A stretch of DNA of 64,000 nt, taken from the NCBI RefSeq assembly GCF_014655955.1, contig NZ_BNBO01000030.1, forward strand, positions 40,035 through 104,034. The letters run 5' to 3'. Shown one piece after another: positions 1-7,987 of this stretch. The first letter of the stretch is position 1; the number at the start of each line of letters is the position of its first letter. The translations under genes and the position numbers were made by a program. Origin of the DNA: Kitasatospora indigofera (GTDB lineage: Bacteria > Actinomycetota > Actinomycetes > Streptomycetales > Streptomycetaceae). The notes beneath the pieces are model-generated. The model was not told the DNA's origin. It saw only the letters and a list, made by a program, of their open reading frames with translations, and searched no databases.

Positions 1-451
1 ACGGCCGCGCCACGAACGCGTTCACGAGCAGCAGCGTCAGCAGGCAGATGCCCGCCAGGAGGAGCAGGTCCCGGGCCCACCGGCCGCCGCCCTCTGCCTC
101 TTCCTCGGGCTCGCCGTCCACCTGGCCGCCGGCCTCACCGTCGGAGGCTCCGGCCGGGTCCGAACCGGACTCCGGCTCCCGCCCGGGCCTCGGCCCCGGA
201 TCGGCTTCGGACTCCGCCGCAGCCCCCGACACCGGCACCGGCACCGGCACGACACCGAACCCGACGCCGGACCCGCCGGATTCGACAGGCGAGTCGTCGG
301 GGGCCCGGGAAGCACCCCCCGAACCCGCCGGAACAGCGTCGCCAGGCCGGGGGCGCACCGGAGCAGAAACAGCCGCGGACCGCGACGGCGTGTCCGCACC
401 CGTAGGTGCGGGACTGCCGTCGCGGTCCGCGATTGGTTCGTGCGTGCTCAT
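1..451 (-). CDS. lepB: Signal peptidase I, N-terminal part (runs off the window)
   Basis: Only the first 150 codons are present; the gene continues past position 1. The start ATG is at 449-451. Residues 1-128 form a long hydrophilic tail rich in Pro, Gly, Ser and acidic residues, with a Val-Pro dipeptide run at about 68-76 and an acidic patch at about 114-121. One membrane segment follows at about 131-149, rich in Leu, Ile and Val. This layout (cytoplasmic tail, then an N-terminal anchor) fits actinomycete type I signal peptidases, which cleave signal peptides outside the membrane. The gene follows rplS on the same strand, the usual place for lepB/sip genes in Streptomyces. The catalytic Ser-Lys region lies outside the window, so the identification rests on topology and neighbours. 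Confidence 0.72.
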   Translation of the reverse strand, partial: MSTHEPIADRDGSPAPTGADTPSRSAAVSAPVRPRPGDAVPAGSGGASRAPDDSPVESGGSGVGFGVVPVPVPVSGAAAESEADPGPRPGREPESGSDPAGASDGEAGGQVDGEPEEEAEGGGRWARDLLLLAGICLLTLLLVNAFVARP

Positions 452-500
452 CGGGGGCTGAGCTTACCTTGCGGCAAGCAAGCCCCGTCGAGAGTCCCGG

Positions 501-521
501 TCCCCTCCGCCGAGGCGGGGA
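501..521 (-). terminator. Possible hairpin after rplS
   Basis: A short GC hairpin (arms CCGCC at 507-511 and GGCGG at 514-518 with partial outer pairing) lies just past the rplS stop codon and before lepB. There is no clear U-tract, so it may attenuate rather than stop transcription into lepB. Confidence 0.35.
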
Positions 522-531
522 GACCTGAGGA

Positions 532-882
532 TCAGCGGTCGCGCTTCTCCTTGATCTTCGCGGCCTTGCCGCGGAGGTCACGCAGGTAGTACAGCTTGGC
601 GCGGCGAACCGCACCGCGGGTGACGACCTCGATCTTCTCGACGACCGGGGTGTGCACCGGGAAGGTGCGCTCAACGCCGACGTTGAAGCTCACCTTGCGG
701 ACGGTGAAGGTCTCACCGATGCCGGAGCCGTGACGACGGATGACGACACCCTGGAAGATCTGGACACGAGAGCGGTTGCCCTCGATGACCCGGACGTGAA
801 CCTTCAGGGTGTCACCGGCGCGGAACGCGGGGATGTCGGTACGCAGCGATGCCGCGTCGACAGCAGCGAGCTTGTTGCTCAT
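532..882 (-). CDS. rplS: 50S ribosomal protein L19
   Basis: This 116-residue protein has the usual length for L19, which sits at the 30S-50S interface and helps form an intersubunit bridge. The family pattern runs the whole length: an N-terminal AASLRTDIPAF segment, the VIEGNRSRVQIFQGVVI core, TFTVRKVSF, ERTFPVHTP, and the basic end AKLYYLRDLRGKAAKI. The ATG at 880-882 is chosen because a GGAGAG ribosome binding site precedes it and homologues start there. A further in-frame ATG lies four codons upstream. It is downstream of trmD with a 153-base gap and upstream of lepB, all on the minus strand. Confidence 0.97.
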   Translation of the reverse strand: MSNKLAAVDAASLRTDIPAFRAGDTLKVHVRVIEGNRSRVQIFQGVVIRRHGSGIGETFTVRKVSFNVGVERTFPVHTPVVEKIEVVTRGAVRRAKLYYLRDLRGKAAKIKEKRDR

Positions 883-1035
883 GTTGCTCTCCATCGCAGG
901 CGCCACGGGCCGCCCACGGAAGTTCGTCACAATGGGGTGCGTTGCGGGCCGCACGGCTGGCGGTGATCCCCCCGTGGCGGGGGCACCGGTCCACATGACT
1001 CCTACGGGAGGAGCCCAGCGACAGACAACAGCCGC

Positions 1036-1914
1036 CTATTCTTCCACATCTTCGACCAGGGACCGAAATCGGCCGAGCTGCTCGTCCCAGGCCAGCCCCA
1101 GGATGCTGAGAGCCTCCCGGTCCTTCTTGTCGAAGGCCCCGCGCTCCCAGCGGGCGACCAGGTCGGGCCGGTTGGCCAAGGTCCGGGCGAAGGCCTGCTC
1201 ACGCCGCCACCTGGCGATCTTGCCGTGGTTGCCGCTGAGCAGCACGTCCGGCACGACCCGGCCCCGCCACTCGGCCGGCTTGGTGTAGACGGGGCCTTCC
1301 AGAAGGTCCGCCATCGCGCCGGGGGCGAAGGAGTCGTCCCGGTGGGACTCGGCGTTGCCGAGCACGCCGGGCAGCAGCCGGGCGACGGCTTCCACCATCA
1401 CCAGCACGGCGACCTCGCCGCCGGCCAGCACGTAGTCACCGATCGAGGCCTCCACGACCGGCATCCGGGTGGCCGCTTCCTCGATCACCCGGCGGTCGAT
1501 GCCCTCGTAGCGGGCAGGGGCGAAGGCCAGCCAGGGGCGGGCCGCGAGCTCCTGGGCCAGCTCCTGGGTGAACGGACGCCCGCTGGGCGTGGGCACGACC
1601 AGGGTCGGCACCGCCCCCTCCGGCCCCTGGCCCACCACGGCGTCCAGGGCGGCCGCCCAGGGCTCGGGCTTCATCACCATGCCGGGACCGCCGCCGTACG
1701 GGGTGTCGTCCACGGTGCGGTGCACGTCGGTGGTCCAGCCGCGCAGGTCGTGCACGTGCACGTCCAGCTGTCCGCGGGCGCGCGCCTTGCCGACCAGTGA
1801 GACGTTCAGCGGTTCGAGGTACTCGGGGAAGATCGTGACAACGTCGATCCGCATCCCGTGCTGGACCGGCTCGGCGGGGCCGAGCGGCTCGGGCGTCCCG
1901 GCCGGCTCACTCAT
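1036..1914 (-). CDS. trmD: tRNA (guanine-37-N1)-methyltransferase TrmD
   Basis: TrmD methylates G37 of tRNAs that read CNN codons, preventing frameshifts. The SPOUT-fold knot is evident: PYGGGPGMVMKP at about 72-83, the RYEGIDRRV element at about 135-143 and the SAM-binding SIGDYVLAGGE loop at about 157-167. The catalytic acidic patch is near 193-194. The ATG at 1912-1914 overlaps the rimM stop codon as ATGA, implying translational coupling. An internal ATG at 1852-1854 (residue 21) begins the conserved MRIDVVTIFPEY core and matches the start of many homologues, so the first 20 residues could be an annotation extension. The protein is 292 residues from the longer start and 272 from the shorter. 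Confidence 0.96.
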   Translation of the reverse strand: MSEPAGTPEPLGPAEPVQHGMRIDVVTIFPEYLEPLNVSLVGKARARGQLDVHVHDLRGWTTDVHRTVDDTPYGGGPGMVMKPEPWAAALDAVVGQGPEGAVPTLVVPTPSGRPFTQELAQELAARPWLAFAPARYEGIDRRVIEEAATRMPVVEASIGDYVLAGGEVAVLVMVEAVARLLPGVLGNAESHRDDSFAPGAMADLLEGPVYTKPAEWRGRVVPDVLLSGNHGKIARWRREQAFARTLANRPDLVARWERGAFDKKDREALSILGLAWDEQLGRFRSLVEDVEE

Positions 1915-2510
1915 GCGTCGCCCTCGTCGCCCTCGTCGCCGGCTGCGTCCTCGGCAGCGGACTCGGCGCCGTCGGCCTCGCCGCCCACGACCTCGGCCTC
2001 AGCCGCGTCGATCAGCCCCGGCGGCGGGTCGATGACGGCCCGCTGGTTCTCCAGGTCGATGGTCGGCACGATCCTGGTGACGAAGGGCACCAGCACCTCC
2101 GTGCCGTCGGCCTTGGTGACGGTGAGCAGGTCCTGGTACGGCAGGTGGACGACCTCGGTGAGCTCGCCGACCAGGGTGCCGTCCAGCAGGACGACGTCCA
2201 GGCCGATCAGCTGATGGTCGTAGTACTCCTCCGGGTCGTCCGGGCGCTCCTCCGGGTCGACCTCGGAGATCAGGATCGTCCCGCGCAGGGCCTCGGCCGC
2301 GTTGCGGTCCTTGACGCCCGCGAAGCGCAGCAGCAGCCGGCCGCTGTGCACCTTGCCGGATTCGACGGTCAGCGGGCCGGCCGACGCCGGGTCGGTGAGC
2401 ACCACGGCCCCCGGGCCGAGCCGGAGCTCCGGCTCGTCGGTACGGACCTCGACGCTGACGTCCCCCTTGATGCCGTGGGCGCGGCCGATCTTGCCGACGA
2501 CGAGCTGCAC
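1911..2510 (-). CDS. rimM: 16S rRNA processing protein RimM
   Basis: RimM binds S19 and assists maturation of the 30S head. The 199-residue protein has the RimM barrel start (QLVVGKIGRAHGIKGDVSV) and the C-terminal PRC-barrel part (YYDHQLIGLDVV through VLVPFVTRIVPTIDLEN). The last 35 or so residues are Glu, Asp, Ala and Gly only, an acidic tail typical of the actinomycete proteins. The start is GTG at 2508-2510 with an upstream GGAG; it is preferred over far upstream in-frame starts because family homology begins exactly there. It overlaps trmD by four bases. Confidence 0.95.
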   Translation of the reverse strand: MQLVVGKIGRAHGIKGDVSVEVRTDEPELRLGPGAVVLTDPASAGPLTVESGKVHSGRLLLRFAGVKDRNAAEALRGTILISEVDPEERPDDPEEYYDHQLIGLDVVLLDGTLVGELTEVVHLPYQDLLTVTKADGTEVLVPFVTRIVPTIDLENQRAVIDPPPGLIDAAEAEVVGGEADGAESAAEDAAGDEGDEGDA

Positions 2511-2566
2511 GGTGATCGCTCTCCTGAGTTCGGTACGGACCGGGTACCGGGACTCGGCCCGGCCGG

Positions 2567-2612
2567 CGAAAAAGACGAAGGCCGGTCGGGACGACAAGCG
2601 TCCCGACCGGCC
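2567..2612 (-). terminator. Rho-independent terminator between khpA and rimM
   Basis: A perfect 13-base-pair inverted repeat (2580-2592 and 2600-2612, 7-base loop) is followed on the minus strand by a T-rich stretch at about 2567-2579. It sits between the khpA stop and the rimM start, so rpsP-khpA can be transcribed separately from rimM-trmD-rplS. Confidence 0.85.
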
Positions 2613-2646
2613 CCAAGCAGACTGCCTACTCCGCAGACCTGCAGAG

Positions 2647-2886
2647 TCAGCGAATGCTGTCCACGTCGACCAGGTCGACCCGGACGTTGCGACCGCCGAG
2701 CGCGCCGACCACGGTGCGCAGAGCGCGCGCGGTCCGGCCGCCACGGCCAATCACCTTGCCGAGGTCATCAGGGTGCACCCGCACCTCGATGGTGTTGCCC
2801 CGACGCAGGTTGCGCGAACGCACCTGTACCTCGTCGGGGTGCTCGACGATGCCCTTCACCAGGTGATCGAGGGCGTCCTCGATCAC
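2647..2886 (-). CDS. khpA: KH-domain RNA-binding protein KhpA
   Basis: This 79-residue protein is a single KH domain. The GxxG loop appears as GKVIGRGGRTARALR at about residues 43-57, and the strand NTIEVRVHPDD precedes it. KhpA proteins bind RNA, often with KhpB, and affect ribosome biogenesis and cell envelope genes in Gram-positives. The start is GTG (2884-2886), two bases after the rpsP stop, so the two genes are probably co-translated. A strong terminator follows about 35 bases downstream. Confidence 0.93.
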   Translation of the reverse strand: MIEDALDHLVKGIVEHPDEVQVRSRNLRRGNTIEVRVHPDDLGKVIGRGGRTARALRTVVGALGGRNVRVDLVDVDSIR

Positions 2887-2888
2887 GA

Positions 2889-3320
2889 TCAGGCCTCGGT
2901 GGAAGCGGCGTCGGCCTCAGCCTCGGCCTTGTCCGACTTCTTGGCCTTCGGGGTGATGGCAACACCGGTGGTGCTGTCCTCGAAGCCGGCGACGGCCTTC
3001 GCGAAGAGGTGCGAGAAGTCCTCGACCTTGGGCTCGGCGACCTTGAGCGGCGCCGGGGCCGGCAGGCCCTTGAACTTCTGCCAGTCGCCGGTCAGCTTGA
3101 GGATGGCGAGCACGGGCTCGGTCGGCTGGGCGCCGACGGACAGCCAGTACTGGGCGCGGTCGCTGTCGACCTCGATCTTCGAGGGGTCGTAGGTCGGCTG
3201 GTAGATGCCGATCTCCTCGATCGCGCGACCGTCACGCTTGGTGCGGGCGTCGGCGACGACGATGCGGTAGTGCGGGGCGCGAATCTTGCCGAGACGCTTG
3301 AGCTTGATCTTGACTGCCAC
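2889..3320 (-). CDS. rpsP: 30S ribosomal protein S16
   Basis: S16 is an assembly protein of the 30S body. The family core is clear: AVKIKLKRLGKIRAPHYRIVV, DGRAIEEIGIYQPTYDP, AQPTEPVLAILKLTG. From about residue 85 the 143-residue protein carries an extended Lys, Ala and Glu-rich tail, as in other Streptomyces S16 proteins; the usual bacterial S16 is about 80-90 residues. The GTG at 3318-3320 is chosen because it matches the family N-terminus and has AGGAG upstream. It is the first gene of the rpsP-khpA unit. Confidence 0.96.
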   Translation of the reverse strand: MAVKIKLKRLGKIRAPHYRIVVADARTKRDGRAIEEIGIYQPTYDPSKIEVDSDRAQYWLSVGAQPTEPVLAILKLTGDWQKFKGLPAPAPLKVAEPKVEDFSHLFAKAVAGFEDSTTGVAITPKAKKSDKAEAEADAASTEA

Positions 3321-3686
3321 GGGAGTGGATTCTCCTGGAGTTGACGTGGGTGAGCGGCCGCGTACTCCGCGTGGGGTTGCGGGGGTCGGCCGTTCAAGGG
3401 ACACGCCAGCCGTAGGAGAGAGGGGTCCTGCTCGGCTGCCGAGTACTCAGCTGTCAATTGTGCCATACCGCCGCAGGTCGGCCTGCCAGGGGTCGGATCG
3501 ATCAAGACCACGACCGGGCGAGGAGCGACCGGGGGGACGGGCTCGGACCGCTCGCCGGACGCGAGCGGACCGGCGGCGGGCATCGACGTGCTCCACCGCC
3601 GACCGGGGCGCGAACGGCCACCGGAGCGGCGGGCCGACGGCCCGCTACCAGGCCGTTCCGGTGGTGCCCCCGGAACGGACGAAGCC
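3321..3686. other. Intergenic region upstream of rpsP
   Basis: No supported gene. A TTGACA hexamer on the minus strand (3452-3457) is a consensus -35 for rpsP, but no convincing -10 follows at 16-18 bases, so the promoter call is weak. The remainder is GC-rich sequence without a coding pattern that I can support. Confidence 0.4.
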
Positions 3687-3718
3687 CTGGCCGGCCGGAA
3701 GCGGCTCCGGCCGGCCAG
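3687..3718 (-). terminator. Hairpin terminator after the SprT-like gene
   Basis: Perfect 13-base arms (3687-3699 and 3706-3718, six-base loop) lie 8 bases beyond the stop codon at 3727. There is no U-tract, which is common for Streptomyces terminators. Confidence 0.75.
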
Positions 3719-3726
3719 GACCCTGA

Positions 3727-4305
3727 CTACGCAATCTTGAACGGCTGCTGGCAGGCGCCGCAGACGATCGACGCCTGCGCGAGCACCGACGGCACGACCC
3801 GGACGTTACGGCCGCAGCCGCAGATCGCCTTGACCCTGACGCCGCCCCCCGAGGAACCGTGCCGTGCGGCCGGCCCACGGAAGGCACGGTTGGCGCCGTC
3901 GCCGGTCACCGCCTCCTGGTGTGCGCCGAGCGCGCGGTCGAGCCGCTCGATGGTGTCGGCGTACCGATCCTGGGTCTCCTTGAGCATGGTCACCTGGGAG
4001 AAGCCGCTGCTCGCATGCGGCTCCACCGGGTGCGCCAGGCCGAGCTCGGAGGCCAGCAGCAGGAAACGCCGGTTGTGGTAGCGGCCGGCCCGCGAGGTGT
4101 CCCGGATGTCCCGGGCGGCGGCCAGACCATGGGCAGCCTCGTGGAGCAGCCGCTCGAAACCGAGCCGGGTGCCACAGGCCGAGGAGGACTCGCCGATCAG
4201 CGCCTCGGGAGAGGCCAGGTCGGGAAGGTCCTGGTGGTGGGCCTGGATGTCACTCCAGGCGGCGGCCAGTTCGGCCGCGAGGACGAGGGGCTGTGTCGTG
4301 CTCAC
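3727..4305 (-). CDS. SprT-like zinc metallopeptidase-type protein with C-terminal zinc ribbon
   Basis: The 192-residue protein has an HEAAH zinc-peptidase motif at about residues 56-60, followed by GRYHNRRFLLLASELGL, a pattern I associate with SprT-like proteins of actinobacteria and their phages. A C-terminal CxC...CGAC set (about 165-186) would form a zinc ribbon. SprT-type proteases act on DNA-protein crosslinks in eukaryotes; bacterial roles are mostly unknown. The GTG start at 4303-4305 is assumed from where the folded region begins; its ribosome binding site is weak, and longer in-frame extensions have poor coding character. It lies alone, downstream of proS, with a terminator after it. 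Substrate and role cannot be read from the sequence. Confidence 0.7.
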   Translation of the reverse strand: MSTTQPLVLAAELAAAWSDIQAHHQDLPDLASPEALIGESSSACGTRLGFERLLHEAAHGLAAARDIRDTSRAGRYHNRRFLLLASELGLAHPVEPHASSGFSQVTMLKETQDRYADTIERLDRALGAHQEAVTGDGANRAFRGPAARHGSSGGGVRVKAICGCGRNVRVVPSVLAQASIVCGACQQPFKIA

Positions 4306-4689
4306 GCTAGACCAACGATGGAGTGCGAGCCGATGTTCCGCATGTTCCCGTTCCCCGGGAATTCCCAGGAAACTCTCAGGAATGCGTGGCAGCGCGCGAA
4401 TTGCGCGCTCTGGATCTGACGCAAGACCAACCCCCTGCAAGTATGTGCCCGTCGGAGTTCGCCGGGCTCGGCACTTTCGCCCGGGGGCGGGCTGTCGCCC
4501 CAAGACGTGCGGCCCGCAGCCCTCGTCGAGTTGACAGGGCCACGGGCCGTACACCGTACCGCTATTCCGTTAATACCGGCAGTTGACCGGTCAGTAGGCA
4601 TGTCAACAGGCGAGACAGTTGCCCCCACCGCGGCGTTCCCGGCCCTCTCGGGCGGAAGTGAACCGTCCGGTAACTACGGCGAAATCGAA
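4306..4689. other. Intergenic region between the SprT-like gene and proS
   Basis: No supported gene. It contains local AT-richer patches, a perfect 10-base palindrome TGACCGGTCA at 4584-4593, a TTGACA on the minus strand (4600-4605) and a CCCGGGAATTCCC-like element near 4355-4368. These could be promoter and operator parts for the downstream minus-strand gene, but no complete promoter can be assigned with confidence. Confidence 0.4.
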
Positions 4690-6102
4690 TCAGTAGGCAC
4701 GCGCGACGATCGCGATATTGCCTTCCTGGTCGTCCGCCAGCGGCACGGACCCGTCGGCGGCGACGATGCAGCGCACCGAGACGCCCTGCTCGGCCAGCTT
4801 GGCCTCGCCCTCCGGGCCCAGCTCGGCCCAGGAGATCCGGCCCCAGCCGGTGGCAGCGGCCTCGACGGCCTCGTCGATGGTCGAGACGTCGACCGTACGG
4901 GCCTCACGGCGCTCGCGGGACTGGCGCAGCAGCAGCGCCTGGTCCTCCTCCAGGATGCCCGGCAGCAGCGACGCCAGGGCGTCGATGGAGACCGGCTCCT
5001 TGCCGCCGGGGATCCGGCGGGCCAGCATCGCGGTGCCGCCCTCCAGGTCGCGCGGGCCGACCTCGATCCGCACCGGTACGCCCTTGAGCTCCCAGTCCAC
5101 GGCACGGCGGCCGAACGGGGTGTCGGTGCGGTCGTCGACCAGGACCCGGATGCCGGCGGCCTCGAGCTGGGCGCCGATCTCGCGGACCTTGGCCAGCACC
5201 GCGTCGTCGCCCTTGATCGCCAGGACGACGACCTGGGTGGCCGCCAGGCGCGGCGGGACCCGCAGGCCGTTGTCGTCGCCGTGCGACATGATCAGGCCGC
5301 CGACCATACGGGTCGAGACGCCCCACGAGGTCTGCCAGACGTGCTCGCGCTCGGCGCCCTGGAGCTGGAACGTGGTGTTGAAGGCCTTGGCGAAGTTCTG
5401 GCCCAGCTCGTGGCTGGTGCCCATCTGCAGGGCCTTGCCGTCGCCCATCATGCCCTCGAGGGTGAGGGTGTTGATGGCCCCGGCGAACCGCTCACGCGCG
5501 GTCTTGCGGCCGAGCACCACGTCGATGCCGAGCACGTTGACCATGAAGTCGGCGTAGACCTCGGTGTGGATGCGAGAGGCGTACGCGCGGGCGTCCTCGT
5601 AGGTCGCGTGGGCCGTGTGGCCCTCCTGCCAGAGGAACTCGGTGGTGCGCAGGAAGACGCGCGGACGCAGCTCCCAGCGGACCACGTTGGCCCACTGGTT
5701 GATCAGCAGGGGCAGGTCGCGGTGGCTCTGCACCCACTTGGAGAAGTACTCGTTGATGATGGTCTCGGAGGTGGGCCGGACGACGACCGGCTCCTCCAGT
5801 TCCTTGCCGCCGCCGTGGGTGACCACCGCGAGCTCGGGCGCGAAGCCCTCGACGTGCTCGGCTTCCTTGGTCAGGTAGGACTGCGGGATGAACATCGGGA
5901 AGTAGGCGTTCTGGGCGCCTGCCTTCTTGATGCGGGCGTCCATCTCCTGCTGCATCCGCTCCCACAGGCCGTAGCCGTACGGTCGGATGACCATGGTGCC
6001 GCGCACCGGACCGTTGTCGGCCAGCTCGGCCTTGTTGATGAGGTCCTGGTACCAGCGCGGGAAGTCGTCCGCCTGGGGGGTGAGAACGGGTGCCTTTGCC
6101 AT
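4690..6102 (-). CDS. proS: Prolyl-tRNA synthetase, archaeal/eukaryal-type (ProS type 3)
   Basis: This 470-residue class II synthetase charges tRNA-Pro. Class II motifs are visible: motif 2 region NVVRWELRPRVFLRTTEF and motif 3 near GGLIMSHGDDNGLRVPPR. It lacks the roughly 180-residue editing insertion of the usual bacterial enzyme and ends in a C-terminal Tyr, both traits of the archaeal/eukaryal-type ProRS. The typical Streptomyces chromosome carries a bacterial-type proS near nusA; if that is so here, this is a second copy, possibly acquired. Such duplicates can confer tolerance to ProRS inhibitors, but nothing in the neighbourhood shows a biosynthetic cluster. The ATG at 6100-6102 matches the family start (MAKAPVLTPQ); there is no strong ribosome binding site. 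Confidence 0.93.
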   Translation of the reverse strand: MAKAPVLTPQADDFPRWYQDLINKAELADNGPVRGTMVIRPYGYGLWERMQQEMDARIKKAGAQNAYFPMFIPQSYLTKEAEHVEGFAPELAVVTHGGGKELEEPVVVRPTSETIINEYFSKWVQSHRDLPLLINQWANVVRWELRPRVFLRTTEFLWQEGHTAHATYEDARAYASRIHTEVYADFMVNVLGIDVVLGRKTARERFAGAINTLTLEGMMGDGKALQMGTSHELGQNFAKAFNTTFQLQGAEREHVWQTSWGVSTRMVGGLIMSHGDDNGLRVPPRLAATQVVVLAIKGDDAVLAKVREIGAQLEAAGIRVLVDDRTDTPFGRRAVDWELKGVPVRIEVGPRDLEGGTAMLARRIPGGKEPVSIDALASLLPGILEEDQALLLRQSRERREARTVDVSTIDEAVEAAATGWGRISWAELGPEGEAKLAEQGVSVRCIVAADGSVPLADDQEGNIAIVARAY

Positions 6103-6300
6103 GGGGCGAATCGTACGGGGAGTGCGGCCCCTCTTCCGAATCCGTCCACGCCGTGATGACGCAGGGGCGCACGCCCTCGGCGCGCGGATACCACCCCGTA
6201 CCCCTCTGGACGGCGCGCCCGAGCCGCTGTTGGCTTGAGTCGGGGCGGGACTTTGGGGGAGCCACGGACAGGACACCGAAGGACCGGATGGGAGGCCGCG

Positions 6301-7131
6301 ATGGCTTCAGCGCAGGCGACCGGCACGACCGCACAGCACCCACGGGCAGCGGACCGGACAGCGACCCACGGGCCGGGGCCCGGACGGGCCCGTGACTGGG
6401 CGGAGATCCAGGAACGCATGCTGGTGCCGCTCTACGAGGCGGTCTACGACCGGTTGGAGGTCGGGCCGGCGACCAGTGTGCTCGGCCTCGGATGCCGGTC
6501 GGGGCTGGCGCTGCTGCTCGCCTCCGGCCGGGGCGCGCAGGTGGCCGGGCAGGAGCCGCACGCCGAGCTGCGACAGCTCGCCCGGGACCGTCGGCTGCGG
6601 GTCGGAGCGGCGGACCGGACGAGTCCGGCGACCGGCGACGTCCCCCGCACGGCCTACTCGCTGGTCACGGTTTTCGAGCAGCTCCCCGGGGCCGCCGAGC
6701 CGGGCCGGCTGGTCGCCGGGGCAGCCGGTCTCACGCTCGTCGGCGGCCATGTGGTGCTGGCCGCCTGGGGGCCGCCGGAGCGCTGCGAGAGTGCGGCCGT
6801 GCTGGACGTGGCACGCCGCCGGGCCGGGCGCACGACCGCACGCGACCCGTTCGCCCTCAGCTCCCCCGGCGGTCTGGAGGACCTGCTCCTCGGGGCCGGC
6901 CTGCGTCCGGCCGGCAGCGGCCGGGTGAGCTGCCCGTTCGCGTACGCGGACCTGGACAGTGCCGTTCGCGGGCTGCTCTCCACCGGTCTCTACGACGCGG
7001 CGGTGGAGTTCTCCGGAGGCTCGCTGGTGGCCAAGGAGCTGGAGGAGGCGCTGCACCCGTACCTGCTGCCGGGCGGCGCGGTGCGGATGGCCAACGTCTT
7101 CCGGTACGTGATCGCGGAGCGGATCCGCTGA
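6301..7131 (+). CDS. SAM-dependent methyltransferase-like protein
   Basis: The 276-residue protein has a Rossmann-like start (VLGLGCRSGLALLLAS at about 60-75, equivalent to methyltransferase motif I) and a following acidic/hydrophobic pattern ending in a probable motif IV region (SLVTVFEQLPG). Motif I reads GLGCRSG rather than the usual E/DxGxGxG, so SAM binding may be altered. The ATG at 6301 has GGGAGG six bases upstream. It is divergent from proS and convergent with the GNAT gene. I recognise it as a conserved Streptomyces protein near ffh but not its substrate. Confidence 0.7.
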   Translation: MASAQATGTTAQHPRAADRTATHGPGPGRARDWAEIQERMLVPLYEAVYDRLEVGPATSVLGLGCRSGLALLLASGRGAQVAGQEPHAELRQLARDRRLRVGAADRTSPATGDVPRTAYSLVTVFEQLPGAAEPGRLVAGAAGLTLVGGHVVLAAWGPPERCESAAVLDVARRRAGRTTARDPFALSSPGGLEDLLLGAGLRPAGSGRVSCPFAYADLDSAVRGLLSTGLYDAAVEFSGGSLVAKELEEALHPYLLPGGAVRMANVFRYVIAERIR

Positions 7132-7155
7132 TTTCCCGGCCCGTTCACCCACTTG

Positions 7156-7183
7156 GGGGCGCACGCCAAACGGCGAGCGCCCC
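7156..7183. terminator. Terminator after the methyltransferase-like gene
   Basis: Stem GGGGCGC (7156-7162) with GCGCCCC (7177-7183), extended inward by CGCC/GGCG after an A-A mismatch. It starts 25 bases after the stop codon and can also serve the convergent GNAT gene. Confidence 0.65.
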
Positions 7184-7362
7184 TCGGGACCCGGGAAGGC
7201 CGGACGGGCAGCGGCAGGCGCCCGGGCCGTCCGAGGCCGGGCGGGCACCGCCACCGGGCCAGGACCTCGCCCTGGGCTCGGCCGAAGGACGGCCGCCCCT
7301 CGGCGCCCGGCGCACCCGGCGGGCGCCCTCGGAACACGGCGCCCGCCCGACGCCGGGCCGGC

Positions 7363-7920
7363 TCAGCGCCCGGTCAGCCCCGGCCACTCCTCGGCCGTCA
7401 TGGCGAACCGCTCGTGGTCCCGCCAGGACCCGCCGAGGTAGAGCATCCGGGGGGTGAAACCCTCGTGCCGGAAGCCCAGCCGGCGGGCCATCGCGATGGA
7501 GCGCTCGTTCTCCGGCTGCACGTTGATCTCCAGCCGGTGCAGGCCCAGACCGCCGGTGGACTGGTCGGCGAAGCACCGGTCCACCACCAGCAGCATGCCC
7601 TCGGTCATCCGTCCGGTGCCGGCGAAGGGCTCGTACGAGTCGTAGCCGAGGGCGCCGTTGCAGAAGCGGCCCATCACGATGTTCGCGACGTTGCACTTGC
7701 CGACCAGCCCGCCGGTCTCCTGATCCACGATCAGGAAGGTCCGCAGGCCGGAGCCCTGGCGGCCGAGCAGCTCGGGCAGTCCGTCCGGCTCCACCGGGTT
7801 CCACCGGCCGATGTGCTCGGCGGACCGCCTGACGGCCTCGGCGTACTGCTCCACGTCTACGGGCCTCGGCGCCCGGATCGTCACTCGCACCCCTCCATCA
7901 TCCGGCACGCCCTCGGTCAT
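7363..7920 (-). CDS. GNAT N-acetyltransferase, RimJ/RimL type
   Basis: The 185-residue protein matches RimJ/RimL-like acetyltransferases, which move an acetyl group from acetyl-CoA to protein N-termini or small amines. Features are an N-terminal R(A)PRPVDVEQYAEAV strand-helix, a central GYDSYEPFAGTGRMTEGM region that stands for the acetyl-CoA loop, LHRLEINVQPENERSIAMARRLGFRHEG (the conserved NxxS...LGF signature) and a C-terminal RDHERFAMTAEEWP. The ATG at 7918-7920 is used; a GTG 11 codons inward (VRVTIRAPRP) is a possible alternative start. It follows ffh on the same strand but a strong hairpin separates them. Confidence 0.85.
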   Translation of the reverse strand: MTEGVPDDGGVRVTIRAPRPVDVEQYAEAVRRSAEHIGRWNPVEPDGLPELLGRQGSGLRTFLIVDQETGGLVGKCNVANIVMGRFCNGALGYDSYEPFAGTGRMTEGMLLVVDRCFADQSTGGLGLHRLEINVQPENERSIAMARRLGFRHEGFTPRMLYLGGSWRDHERFAMTAEEWPGLTGR

Positions 7921-7924
7921 GCGT

Positions 7925-7960
7925 GCGGCCCGCCACCCGGGGTGACGGGTGGCGGGCCGC
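7925..7960 (-). terminator. Terminator after ffh
   Basis: Perfect 14-base arms at 7925-7938 and 7947-7960 with an eight-base loop, 27 bases past the ffh stop codon and immediately upstream of the GNAT start. Confidence 0.85.
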
Positions 7961-7987
7961 AGCCGGAGGCTCGGTGCCCCGGGACGC

